From Pseudonocardia sp. ICBG1293 (lineage in GTDB: Bacteria; Actinomycetota; Actinomycetes; Mycobacteriales; Pseudonocardiaceae), in assembly GCF_020131355.1 (NCBI RefSeq), contig NZ_JAHLEL010000044.1:642941-706940 (forward strand): 64,000 nt of DNA. The letters run 5' to 3'. How positions within the stretch are numbered: the first letter of the stretch is position 1; every line of letters begins with the position of its first letter. The notes under the pieces are model-generated. The model was not told where the DNA came from. It saw only the letters and a program-made list of their open reading frames with translations, and searched no databases. This document shows positions 8,016-16,216 of the stretch, piece after piece. A program made the translations under genes and the position numbers.

Positions 8016-11000
8016 ATGCACTCCTCAGACCGCCCCGCCGCACCTGCCCTCCCCCGCCGCCTGGTGGTCGCGACCCTGCTCACCGGCCTGCTCGCGGGGC
8101 TGCTCGCCGCGCTGGTGCCGTTCGCGCCCGTCGACACCCGCACCACGACCGTGACCTGGCCGCGGGTGGGCGAGCAGCCGGTCTCGACGACCGCGGCGTT
8201 CCAGCCCTACGCACCCGAGGCGGTCCGTGTCGAGGTCCCCTGCCCGGTGCTGCGTGCCGCCGTCGCGCGCTCGGCCGGGACCGGGACGGCCACCACCGTG
8301 GTCGGGTCGCGGGTCACCCCGGGCGACGGTGAGCCGCGCGTCGTCCCCGGCGCCGTCGTACGCGCCGTGGCCGCCTTCACGACCCAGCTGTCCCCCGCCG
8401 ACGCCGACGGTCTGCGGGTCACCGCGCGCACCGCGGACTGGTTCGCCGCCGCCTCGTCCCCGGCCAAGACCGTCCTGGTCGGGGTGCAGTGGCTCGCCGC
8501 GGCCGTCGCCGCGCTGCTGCTGGCCCGCCTGGCCGGGGACCGGTTCCGGCGCCGGCACGGCGCGGCCCGGCTCCGACGGGCCCGGCTGGCCGCGGTGGGC
8601 ACCCCGGCCGGGATCGGGCGGGCCGCCGCGGACGTGCTGGTGCTCGTCACGCTCGCGGCGTGGACGGTCCTCGGGCCGCTGTCCACCGACGACGGCTTCA
8701 CCGAGGCCATCGCGCGCAACGCGAGCGCTACCGCGACCGGCGACTTCGGCAACGTCTACCGCTGGGGCAACGCCTCGGAGGCGCCGTACACGCTGGTCAT
8801 CCGGCTGGTCCGGGCACTGGCCGAGACCGGGGTGGGACCGCTGGTGCTGCGGGTGCCGTCGGTGCTCGCGGGCATGGCGGTGTGGCTGCTGCTGTCGCGG
8901 GTCGCGCTGCCGGCGGTGCTGCCGCGCCACCACCGCCGGGCCTGGGTGCGGGGCACGCTGGGCGTCGCGCTGCTGGCGTGGTGGCTGCCGCTGAACCTCG
9001 GGGTGCGCCCCGAGCCGTTCGCGGCGCTCGCGGCGACCGCGGCGCTGTGCTGCGCGCTGCGCGCCGCCGCCCGGCCCGGGCGCCGCGGCGGGACGTGGAC
9101 CGCGGCCGCCGCGCTGACCGCGGGGCTGGCGCTGGCCGTGACACCGTCGGCGCTGACCGTCGCCGGTCCGCTGGTGCTGCTGCTCCCGGCGCTGTGGCGG
9201 CGGGTCACCCGGCACGCCGGCGGAGGTGTCGCCGCCGGGATCGCGGCCACCGTCGCCGCGGCCGGGATCGCGGCGGCCGGCCTGACCCCGGTGTTCACCG
9301 GGCAGAGCCTGTACACGGTCGCCCGGGCCACCGAGATGCACCAGTTCTACGGGCCGGCGTCGCCGTGGTTCCAGGAGCTGCGCCGCTGGAGCTACCTGCT
9401 GGGGTTCGGCACCGAACAGGGCGGGCTCGGGCGACGGGTACCGGTGCTGCTCACCGTCGCCCTGCTGGTCGCGGCGCTGCCGCTGGTCGCCCGCGGCGCG
9501 CACCGGTGGGGCCCGGGGCGGCGCCGGACACCCGTGCCGCTCGCCGGGTTCGCGCTCGGACTCGTGCTGCTCACCCCGGCACCGTCGAAGTGGACCCACT
9601 ACTTCGGGACGCTCGCCGGGACCGGCGCACTCGCCGTCGCCGTGGGGGTGGTGCTGGTGGTGACCGCGGCCCGGCGGCCCGCCGACGCGACCGTGCGCGG
9701 CGCGGCGGCCGCGGGGACCCTCGCCGCCGTGGTGCTCGCCGCGCTCGCCTTCGCCGGGCGCAACGAGTGGTTCCTGTGGTCGGGCTGGGGCGTGCCGCGC
9801 AACGACGGGCCGTTCACCCCGCTGGACTCACCGGTGTCCTGGGCGCTGGTGGCGGTGCTGGTGCTGGTCGTGTCCGCCGCCGTGGCGTACCGGGCAGGAC
9901 GGGGTGGACGGCGCTCCGTACGGGAGGGAGCGGCCCGCACCGCGGCGGCGCTGCCCGCCGGGGTCGTCGTGGTCGCGCTGGTCACCGGGGTGTCGGTGGT
10001 GGTCTCCTCGTTCGTCGTCGCCCCACTGCGCCAGGGCGGGGGCTACAGCGTCGGCGGCCAGCTGTGGGACGAGCTGACCGGCCGGGACACCTGCGGGATC
10101 CTCGACCACGTCTCGGTCCCGGTCGACGCCGGGGCGCTGCCCGTGGCCGGTGGCGCGGACACGCTCACCGGGTTCACCGAGGGCCGCGGCTGGGTCGAGG
10201 CCCCACCGCGCGGCGGACTGGCCTGGGGCGGCCTCGACGGCGGACCGGGCACCACCGGTGAGCTGCGGACCCGCTGGTTCGCCGTCACGCCGGGCCCCGG
10301 CGACCGGGTGTTGTCGGTCGACGTCGCCGGGCGGACCGGGCAGGGCAACACCCTCGAGCTGGAGTACGCCCTGGCCGGGTCGCCGGGACCCGACGGGCGG
10401 CTGTCGCTGGACGACACCGCCACCGGTGCCCGCGGCACCTACCCCACCGAGCGCGTACAGGAGGCCGTGCCCCTCGACCGGCCCGGATGGCGCACCGTGC
10501 GGGTGCCCGTCCCGGCGCTCCCGGACGGCGTCGACCGGGTCCGGGTGCACGCGGTCGACGACGCCGTCGGACCGGGCGGCTGGGTGGCCGCCGCCGCCCC
10601 GCGGATGCTCACCCCGGCGCCGGTCGTGCCGATGCTGCGCGACGCCGACGGCCCCGTGTACGTGGACTGGTCGATCCTCTGGGCGGCGCCCTGCCTGCGC
10701 GACCTGCCCGCGGTCCGGGCCGGGCTGGTACAGACCCCTCGCTACCTGGTGCTGGGCCCGTCGTCGCTGGGGTTCGCCCTGGACGTGTCGTTCGCGGACG
10801 TGGCCGGGGGCAGCTTCGCGGCGATGCGCCGGACCACCACCGAGCAGGTCGTGGCGACCCGGGTCGACACCGCCGACGACCCGGACCAGGCCGACTGGGG
10901 GGCGATCACCCGGATCGACACCGATCTCGCCGTCGACGCCTACGACGTCGCCTCGGTCCCGGTGCGCCGCTGGGGCTGGGAGGGCGACCGGGCCCCGATC

Positions 11001-11027
11001 GGCTACCCCGCCCTCCCGGCACCGTGA
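8016..11027 (+). CDS. Arabinosyltransferase (EmbABC-type)
   Basis: A 1003-residue polytopic membrane protein that should add arabinose from decaprenyl-phosphoryl-arabinose to cell-wall arabinan. The N-terminal GT-C domain has the DDG motif (STDDGFTEAIARNASA) in the first extracellular loop followed by YRWGNASEAPYT, both typical of Emb proteins. Many membrane helices follow, with a long C-terminal extracellular carbohydrate-binding region from about residue 680. ATG 8016 gives a short basic N-terminus before the first helix. Presence of this enzyme supports an arabinogalactan-bearing actinomycete. Confidence 0.85.
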   Translation: MHSSDRPAAPALPRRLVVATLLTGLLAGLLAALVPFAPVDTRTTTVTWPRVGEQPVSTTAAFQPYAPEAVRVEVPCPVLRAAVARSAGTGTATTVVGSRVTPGDGEPRVVPGAVVRAVAAFTTQLSPADADGLRVTARTADWFAAASSPAKTVLVGVQWLAAAVAALLLARLAGDRFRRRHGAARLRRARLAAVGTPAGIGRAAADVLVLVTLAAWTVLGPLSTDDGFTEAIARNASATATGDFGNVYRWGNASEAPYTLVIRLVRALAETGVGPLVLRVPSVLAGMAVWLLLSRVALPAVLPRHHRRAWVRGTLGVALLAWWLPLNLGVRPEPFAALAATAALCCALRAAARPGRRGGTWTAAAALTAGLALAVTPSALTVAGPLVLLLPALWRRVTRHAGGGVAAGIAATVAAAGIAAAGLTPVFTGQSLYTVARATEMHQFYGPASPWFQELRRWSYLLGFGTEQGGLGRRVPVLLTVALLVAALPLVARGAHRWGPGRRRTPVPLAGFALGLVLLTPAPSKWTHYFGTLAGTGALAVAVGVVLVVTAARRPADATVRGAAAAGTLAAVVLAALAFAGRNEWFLWSGWGVPRNDGPFTPLDSPVSWALVAVLVLVVSAAVAYRAGRGGRRSVREGAARTAAALPAGVVVVALVTGVSVVVSSFVVAPLRQGGGYSVGGQLWDELTGRDTCGILDHVSVPVDAGALPVAGGADTLTGFTEGRGWVEAPPRGGLAWGGLDGGPGTTGELRTRWFAVTPGPGDRVLSVDVAGRTGQGNTLELEYALAGSPGPDGRLSLDDTATGARGTYPTERVQEAVPLDRPGWRTVRVPVPALPDGVDRVRVHAVDDAVGPGGWVAAAAPRMLTPAPVVPMLRDADGPVYVDWSILWAAPCLRDLPAVRAGLVQTPRYLVLGPSSLGFALDVSFADVAGGSFAAMRRTTTEQVVATRVDTADDPDQADWGAITRIDTDLAVDAYDVASVPVRRWGWEGDRAPIGYPALPAP

Positions 11028-11030
11028 GCA

Positions 11031-11046
11031 CCCTCCGGTCGGAGGG
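11031..11046. terminator. Short hairpin after the arabinosyltransferase
   Basis: CCCTCC-GGTC-GGAGGG begins 3 bp after the stop codon. There is no clear T-run. Confidence 0.5.
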
Positions 11047-11112
11047 GGCCCGCGGCCGGATCGGGCTGATAGACACATGCCGACACCCGCACGCAACGAA
11101 GCGAGGGACACC

Positions 11113-11511
11113 GTGGCCTTCCCCGGTCTGCAGCACGTCGCCCTGACCGTCAGCGACCTCGACCGCAGCACCCGCTGGTACGCGGCGCTGTTCGGTACCG
11201 AGCCCGTCCTCGACGAGGACGAGGAGGGCGGCCGCTTCCACCACACCGTCTTCGCGCTCGAGGGCGGGATGCTGTTCGGCCTGCACACCCACCAGGGCCG
11301 CGAGTCCGGCGAGCCGTTCAGCGAGGAGCGGACCGGTCTGGACCACGTCGGGTTCGCGGTCGGCTCGCACGCGGAGCTGGAGCAGTGGGCGCAGAGGCTC
11401 ACCGAGCTCGGCATCGCCCACGACGGTGTCAAGAAGGCCCATTACGGCAGCGGCGTCTCCTTCCGCGACCCGGACAACATCGCCCTGGAGTTCTTCACCG
11501 GGCCGGAGTGA
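11113..11511 (+). CDS. VOC (glyoxalase/bleomycin-resistance fold) protein
   Basis: About 132 residues with the single-domain VOC pattern: LQHVALTVSDLDRSTRWYAALFG, then DHVGFAVGSHAELEQW, ending SFRDPDNIALEFF. The metal-ligand positions (His near the start, Glu in LEFF) are present. Substrate unknown. GTG 11113 follows GAGGGACACC; an in-frame ATG at 11077 would add 12 residues, and a TGATAG box just before it could allow leaderless use. The next transcription unit starts about 90 bp downstream. Confidence 0.8.
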   Translation: MAFPGLQHVALTVSDLDRSTRWYAALFGTEPVLDEDEEGGRFHHTVFALEGGMLFGLHTHQGRESGEPFSEERTGLDHVGFAVGSHAELEQWAQRLTELGIAHDGVKKAHYGSGVSFRDPDNIALEFFTGPE

Positions 11512-11523
11512 TCCGGGCCGGTG

Positions 11524-11533
11524 TGTCCGGACA
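11524..11533. promoter_or_regulatory. Perfect TGTCCGGACA palindrome (candidate operator)
   Basis: A ten-base perfect palindrome whose centre is about 73.5 bp upstream of the leader start at 11602. The same palindrome occurs at 27828, and near copies occur upstream of four other leader peptides in the window. Confidence 0.5.
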
Positions 11534-11566
11534 GGCACCCACCGTGCCCAGACGGTGGACGTCTGC

Positions 11567-11595
11567 TTGCTCCGAACCGGGTATCGCGATCGAAT
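11567..11595 (+). promoter_or_regulatory. Promoter of the carbonic anhydrase leader
   Basis: TTGCTC, 17 bases, TCGAAT, then 6 bases to GTG 11602. The spacing places the transcription start on or next to the start codon, implying a leaderless mRNA. Confidence 0.5.
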
Positions 11596-11601
11596 CATGC
11601 G

Positions 11602-11682
11602 GTGATGCGCACCCTGCTGGAGCCGTTCTGGCCGGGCCGGCGTGTCGTGGCGTTCGACGAGCTGTGTCGGTGGGCCGCGTAG
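11602..11682 (+). CDS. Candidate Cys leader peptide, FWP-type
   Basis: A 26-codon ORF (GTG 11602 or the adjacent ATG 11605) ending DELCRWAA. Its core, LEPFWPGRRVVAFDELCR, aligns without gaps to LEQFWPSRRAPAYSELCR in the leader at 27907-28083, so the ORF is conserved between two unrelated loci. The Cys codon is TGT. It has no Shine-Dalgarno and sits 6 bases after a -10-like box. A hairpin and the carbonic anhydrase gene follow. It probably acts in cis by ribosome stalling or pausing rather than as a protein. I do not recognise this peptide family. Confidence 0.6.
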   Translation: MMRTLLEPFWPGRRVVAFDELCRWAA

Positions 11683-11722
11683 CGATCCGAGGGGTCGCCG
11701 CGTGGCCGCCCCCGTGCCCCGC

Positions 11723-11743
11723 GCGCGGGTAGGACACCCGCGC
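11723..11743 (+). promoter_or_regulatory. Attenuator-type hairpin before the carbonic anhydrase
   Basis: GCGCGGGT-AGGAC-ACCCGCGC, a perfect 8-bp stem between the leader stop (11682) and the gene start (11773). It could terminate transcription or mask the ribosome binding site. Confidence 0.5.
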
Positions 11744-11772
11744 CACCGACACCAGCCACTCCGGGAGACCCC

Positions 11773-12261
11773 GTGTCCGTCACCGACGAACTGCTCGAGA
11801 ACAACGCCCGCTACGCCGAGAACTTCTCCGGCCCGCTGCCGCTGCCGCCGGCCCGCAAGGTCGCCGTCGTCGCCTGCATGGACGCCCGGCTCGACGTGTA
11901 CCGCATCCTCGGTCTGGCCGAGGGCGACGCCCACGTCATCCGCAACGCGGGCGGCGTCGTCACCGACGACGAGATCCGCTCGCTCGCGATCAGCCAGCGC
12001 CTGCTGGGGACCGAGGAGATCATCCTCATCCACCACACCGACTGCGGGATGCTGACCTTCACCGACGACGGGTTCAAGGCCTCCATCCGCGACGAGACCG
12101 GCATCAAGCCGCAGTGGGCCGCGGAGGCGTTCGACGATCTCGACGCCGACGTCCGCCAGTCGGTCGCCCGGATCCGGGCCAACCCGTTCGTCCCGCGCAC
12201 CGACGCCGTCCGCGGCTTCGTGTTCGACGTCGCGACCGGGAAGCTGAACGAAGTCAAGTAG
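11773..12261 (+). CDS. Beta-class carbonic anhydrase
   Basis: A 162-residue protein interconverting CO2 and bicarbonate. Zinc ligands are visible: Cys-35 with the Asp-37/Arg-39 dyad in ACMDAR, then His-88 and Cys-91 in IHHTDCG. The length fits the short actinobacterial beta-CA clade. GTG 11773 follows CCGGGAGACCCC. It sits behind a Cys leader peptide, so its expression is probably tied to cysteine status. A beta-CA also lies next to cysDN in mycobacteria, so the link to sulfur assimilation has precedent. It is convergent with the Opp-type sulfur operon. Confidence 0.92.
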   Translation: MSVTDELLENNARYAENFSGPLPLPPARKVAVVACMDARLDVYRILGLAEGDAHVIRNAGGVVTDDEIRSLAISQRLLGTEEIILIHHTDCGMLTFTDDGFKASIRDETGIKPQWAAEAFDDLDADVRQSVARIRANPFVPRTDAVRGFVFDVATGKLNEVK

Positions 12262-12341
12262 TCCCCGCCGCCCCCCGCGTGCGGTCGTCGCCCCCGCCAC
12301 GGCGGGCGCGACGACCGCCGCAGCGCACCGCCGCAGCACAC

Positions 12342-12396
12342 CGCACGAGCGGGCCGTCCGTACGAACCTTTCGTACGTGCGGCCCGCTCGTGCGGT
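12342..12396. terminator. Bidirectional terminator hairpin, member of a repeated family
   Basis: An imperfect 25-bp stem built from CCGCACGAGCGGGCCG, a CGTACGAA segment and the complementary arm. It lies between the convergent carbonic anhydrase and Opp-type operons. Almost the same sequence recurs at 31134-31223. Confidence 0.7.
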
Positions 12397-12409
12397 GCGG
12401 AGGGGCGGG

Positions 12410-12745
12410 TCAGGCGGCGCGGGGGCGGCGGCGCAGCGCCGTACGGGCCGCTGCGAGCTGCTGCGCCACCTCGGCGGTGATCAGCTCGGCGTGCAGGGCG
12501 TCGTTGCCCGGGTCGCCGCCGCCGAGCAGCGCGCGGTGCCGCCGGACCAGGGCGTCGAGCCCGTCGAGCAGCTGGGTGCCCGGATCGGCGGAGGGCAGGG
12601 TCGGAACGCTCACGGTGTCTCCTGGGGACTGTGGTGTCGGTGTCGATCCGTCGGGTCGATCGACCGGCCGACACAGCGTCGAGGAGATCCGCACGTAGTC
12701 GATGTGACGCCGCCGGGACAGGACGGTGTCGATGTATCGGCTCAC
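12410..12745 (-). CDS. Small protein with an in-frame leader-type Cys motif at its N-terminus
   Basis: The frame opens at GTG 12745, overlapping the ABC ATPase stop by GTGA, and runs 111 codons. Residues 11-26, SRRRHIDYVRISSTLCR-like, match the HVDL leader motif seen at five other loci, including a TGT Cys codon, but no stop follows. A second start, GTG 12613, has AGGAGACACC before it and would give a 67-residue Ala/Arg/Leu-rich protein (VSVPTLPSADPG to RRRPRAA). So this is either one fusion protein or a leader reading into a separate small gene. It is the last gene of the operon starting at 20482. Function unknown. Confidence 0.5.
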   Translation of the reverse strand: MSRYIDTVLSRRRHIDYVRISSTLCRPVDRPDGSTPTPQSPGDTVSVPTLPSADPGTQLLDGLDALVRRHRALLGGGDPGNDALHAELITAEVAQQLAAARTALRRRPRAA

Positions 12746-14367
12746 GACACCCCGGCTTTCCTACCGGCGATCGCAGCGAGCAGCTCTGCGGTGTACTCGT
12801 CGCGCGGGTCGTCGAACAGCTCCGCGGTGGGCCGCAGCTCGCGGAGCCGTCCGTCGCGCAGGACACCGGTACGGTGCGCGACCCGCCGGACCACGGCGAG
12901 GTCGTGCGAGATGAACAGGTAGGACAGGCCGTCGCGCTGCTGCAGCTCGGCGAGCAGCTCCAGCACCTGGGCCTGCACCGAGACGTCGAGTGCGGAGACC
13001 GGCTCGTCGGCCACGACGAGGTCCGGCGACAGCGACAGCGCCCGGGCGATCGCGACCCGCTGGCGCTGCCCACCGGACAGCTCCTCGGGTCGCCGGTCGA
13101 GCACCCCGGAGGGCAGCGCGACCCGGTCGACGAGCTCCGCGGCGCGGTCGGCCTGCTCGGCGAACGAGCCGACGGAGAACGCCCGCAGCGGCTCGGTGAC
13201 GATCTCGCGGACGGCGAACCGGGGATCCAGCGAGGCGTAGGGGTTCTGGTAGATCAGCTGGGCGCGGCGGCGCAGCGCCCGCCACGCCTCGCCGCGGACG
13301 CGGGTGACGTCCTCGCCGTCGAGGAGCACCTGCCCGGAGGTGGGGTCCTCCAGGCGCAGCAGCAGCCGCGCCGTCGTCGACTTGCCCGACCCGGACTCCC
13401 CGACCAGTGCGACGGTCTCGCCGCGGGCGATCGTGAACGACACCCCGTCCACGGCGCGGTGGGTGCGCCGCGTCCAGGACCCACGGGCCCGCGGCAGCGG
13501 GAACTCCTTGACCAGGTCGCGGACCTCGGCGACCGGGGGGCCCGCGGTGTCGACCGGCGGCAGCACCGGCGGGGCGGTGAGCGCCAGACCGGGGGCGGCG
13601 GCGAGCAGTTCCCGGGTGTAGGGGTCCTGCGCCCCGGCGAGCAGCTCGGCCGGGGTGCCCTGCTCCACGACCCGGCCGTGCCGCATCACGACGATCCGGT
13701 CGGCCCGGTCGGTGGCCACGGCGAGATCGTGGGTGATCAGCAGCAGCGCGGTCCCCAGGTCGCAACGCAGCGCGTCGAGGTGGTCGAGGATCCGCCGGGC
13801 CACCGTCGCGTCCAGGGCGCTGGTCGGCTCGTCGGCGACGACCAGCGCGGGCCCGGCGGCGATGGCGATCGCGATGAGGACACGCTGGCGCATCCCGCCG
13901 GACAGCTGGTGGGGGTACTGCCCGGCGCGGGTGTCCGGGTCGTCGAGACCCGCCTGCCCGAGCAGCGCGACGGCGCGGGCCGGCGCCGAACGGCGGTCGG
14001 CGAGCCCGTGGGTGCGCAGGACCTCGGCGACCTGCACGCCGACCTTCTGCACCGGGTTGAGCGCGACGCCCGGGTCCTGCGGGACGAACCCGATCCGGGC
14101 GCCGCGCACCGACCGGTACGCGCGCTCGGGCAGCCCGGTGAGGGTGGTGCCGGCGAGGGTGACGGTGCCCGCGGTGACGGCCCCCGCGGCGGGCAGCAGC
14201 CCGAGCACCGCCGCGGCGAGGGTGGTCTTGCCCGACCCGGACTCCCCGACGACGGCGACGACCTCTCCGGGCGCGACGGTCAGGTCGACGCCGCGTACGG
14301 CGTGCACCGTCCCGCCGCCCCCGGCGTAGGCGACCTCCAGGCCCGCCACCTGCAACAGGGCGCTCAC
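12742..14367 (-). CDS. ABC transporter ATPase, fused OppD-OppF type
   Basis: 541 residues containing two complete nucleotide-binding domains in tandem. Each has a Walker A (VGESGSGKTT, then VGESGSGKST), a signature (LSGGMRQRV, then LSGGQRQRV) and a Walker B ending VADEP. A single polypeptide therefore powers the transporter made by the two permeases upstream. GTG 14367 overlaps the permease stop by 4 bp. The family imports peptides, nickel chelates or glutathione. The co-transcribed LLM monooxygenases and the leader peptide point to an organosulfur substrate, which is an inference. Confidence 0.92.
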   Translation of the reverse strand: MSALLQVAGLEVAYAGGGGTVHAVRGVDLTVAPGEVVAVVGESGSGKTTLAAAVLGLLPAAGAVTAGTVTLAGTTLTGLPERAYRSVRGARIGFVPQDPGVALNPVQKVGVQVAEVLRTHGLADRRSAPARAVALLGQAGLDDPDTRAGQYPHQLSGGMRQRVLIAIAIAAGPALVVADEPTSALDATVARRILDHLDALRCDLGTALLLITHDLAVATDRADRIVVMRHGRVVEQGTPAELLAGAQDPYTRELLAAAPGLALTAPPVLPPVDTAGPPVAEVRDLVKEFPLPRARGSWTRRTHRAVDGVSFTIARGETVALVGESGSGKSTTARLLLRLEDPTSGQVLLDGEDVTRVRGEAWRALRRRAQLIYQNPYASLDPRFAVREIVTEPLRAFSVGSFAEQADRAAELVDRVALPSGVLDRRPEELSGGQRQRVAIARALSLSPDLVVADEPVSALDVSVQAQVLELLAELQQRDGLSYLFISHDLAVVRRVAHRTGVLRDGRLRELRPTAELFDDPRDEYTAELLAAIAGRKAGVS

Positions 14368-15269
14368 GCCGACCGCCCCCACTCGCCGTCCAGGGCCCGG
14401 GAGATGCGGTTGACCGACAGCACGGTCGCGGCGATGACCAGGCCGGGCATCGCGCACACCCACCACGCGACGGCCAGGTAGTTGCGCCCGTCGGCGACCA
14501 GGGTGCCCCACTCCGAGGCCGGTGGCGGTGCGCCGTACCCGAGGAAGCTCAGCGCGGACACCGCGAGGATCGCCAGGCCGAACTCGAGCACCGCGAGCAC
14601 CACGACCGGCCCGGCCGCATTGGGCAGGACGTGGCGCCACAGCGAGGTGTACCACCGGGTGCCGACGGCGCGGGCGGCCTCGACGTAGAGGGCCCGGCGC
14701 ACCCGCAGGGTCTCGGCGCGCATCACCCGGGCGAAGCTGGCCACGCTGGCGACGCCGACCGCGATCGCGACCTTCAGCGTGCCGAAGCCGAGCGCGGTGA
14801 TCAGCGCCAGGGAGAGCAGGATCGCCGGGATCGCGAGCAGCACGTCGACGCCGCGCATGAGGACCTCGTCGACCCAGCCGCCCGCGAACCCGGCGACGAG
14901 CCCGATCAGCCCGCCCGCGACGAGCGCGACGGCGACCGCGACCACGGTGGCCTGCAGGGACAGCGAGGCGCCGTGCACGACCCTGGTCCAGACGTCGCGG
15001 CCCAGGTGGTCGGTGCCGAACCAGTGGCCCGGCCCCGGCGGGGCGAGCCGGCGGGCGGTGTCCCCGATGGCGGGGTCACCGGGGGCGAGCAGGGACGGCA
15101 CGAACGCCGCGGTCAGCACGAGCACCACGACCGCCACGGCGAGCACCAGCCCGGGCCGGGTCCGCAGGAAGCGCCCGAGCCGGGCCGCCGGGCGGCGCGG
15201 GGCCGGGCCGGGTTCCGGGCGGGCGTCGGGCGCGGCCGGGGACAGCAGGCCGCGGTCGAGCAGGGTCAT
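14364..15269 (-). CDS. ABC transporter permease, DppC/OppC type
   Basis: A 301-residue membrane subunit. A hydrophobic helix follows a Pro/Arg-rich N-terminus at about residues 42-65. The typical WFGTDHLGRDVWTRVVHGA motif follows, then five further helices with the EAA loop (YVEAARAVGTRWYTSLWRH) that docks on the ATPase. ATG 15269 overlaps the upstream stop as ATGA and has GGGAG nearby. It pairs with the DppB-type permease encoded just upstream. Confidence 0.93.
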   Translation of the reverse strand: MTLLDRGLLSPAAPDARPEPGPAPRRPAARLGRFLRTRPGLVLAVAVVVLVLTAAFVPSLLAPGDPAIGDTARRLAPPGPGHWFGTDHLGRDVWTRVVHGASLSLQATVVAVAVALVAGGLIGLVAGFAGGWVDEVLMRGVDVLLAIPAILLSLALITALGFGTLKVAIAVGVASVASFARVMRAETLRVRRALYVEAARAVGTRWYTSLWRHVLPNAAGPVVVLAVLEFGLAILAVSALSFLGYGAPPPASEWGTLVADGRNYLAVAWWVCAMPGLVIAATVLSVNRISRALDGEWGRSA

Positions 15270-16216
15270 CGGGAACTCCCGGAGGCGACGGCGACCCGCG
15301 GGTCGAGCAGCGGGTAGGCCAGGTCGACGAGCAGGTTGACCACCACGAAGGCGAGCGCCGCGAAGAGCACGATCCCCTGCACGACGGGGATGTCCTGCGC
15401 CCCCACCGACGCGACGGTGAGCCGGCCGAGACCGGGCCGGGTGAACACCGTCTCGACGACGACGGACCCGGCGAGCACGTTGCCGACGACGTAGCCGAGG
15501 ACGGTGAGGGCGGGGATCGCGGCGTTGCCCAACGCGTGCCGCAGGTGCACGGCGGCCTCGCCGACCCCCTTGGCGCGGGCGGTGGTGACGTACGGCGAGT
15601 CCAGCGACTGGGTGAGGCTCTTCGCGAGCACCTGGGCGACGAGCGCACCGGTCGGCAGCCCGAGGGTGACCGCGGGCAGGATCAGCGACTCCGGGCCGCG
15701 GTCCCCGACCGAGGGCAGCCACCCGAGGGAGAACGAGAACAGCTGCACCAGCATCAGCCCGACCCAGAACACCGGCAGCGACACCGCCAGCGACGGGAGC
15801 GACGACAGCACCTGACGCAGCCACGGCGACCGGACCCAGGTGGCCGCGACCGCGACCGCGGTCCCGCCGACGACGGCGACCAGCAGCCCGGCGGCCGCGA
15901 TCTGCAGGGTCGGCGGGAGTGCCTCGGCGACCGCGGACCGCACGTCCTGCCCGCTGGCGAACGACGTCCCGAGGTCCCCGTGCAGCGCGGCCCAGAGCTT
16001 CGTCACGTACTGCACCGGCAACGGCTGGTCGAGGCCGTAGCGGGCGCGCAGGGCGTCGAGCTCGGCCGGGGACACCGGCTCACCGTCCGAGGCCGACGCC
16101 ATGGTCGCGACCGGGTCGCCGGGCAGCAGGTAGAGCACGACGAAGCTGACCGTCCACGCCGCCCACGCCACGACGACGGCGAGCCCGAGCCGCCGCAGCA
16201 GGTAGGGAAGGGTCAT
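15266..16216 (-). CDS. ABC transporter permease, DppB/OppB type
   Basis: 316 residues. The N-terminal helix (RRLGLAVVVAWAAWTVSFVV region) and LLPGDPV are the standard DppB signature, followed by RYGLDQPLPVQY, a periplasmic loop and the remaining helices with an EAA loop (YVTTARAKGVGEAAVHLRH). ATG 16216 overlaps the stop of the binding-protein gene by 4 bp, so translation is coupled. Confidence 0.93.
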   Translation of the reverse strand: MTLPYLLRRLGLAVVVAWAAWTVSFVVLYLLPGDPVATMASASDGEPVSPAELDALRARYGLDQPLPVQYVTKLWAALHGDLGTSFASGQDVRSAVAEALPPTLQIAAAGLLVAVVGGTAVAVAATWVRSPWLRQVLSSLPSLAVSLPVFWVGLMLVQLFSFSLGWLPSVGDRGPESLILPAVTLGLPTGALVAQVLAKSLTQSLDSPYVTTARAKGVGEAAVHLRHALGNAAIPALTVLGYVVGNVLAGSVVVETVFTRPGLGRLTVASVGAQDIPVVQGIVLFAALAFVVVNLLVDLAYPLLDPRVAVASGSSR

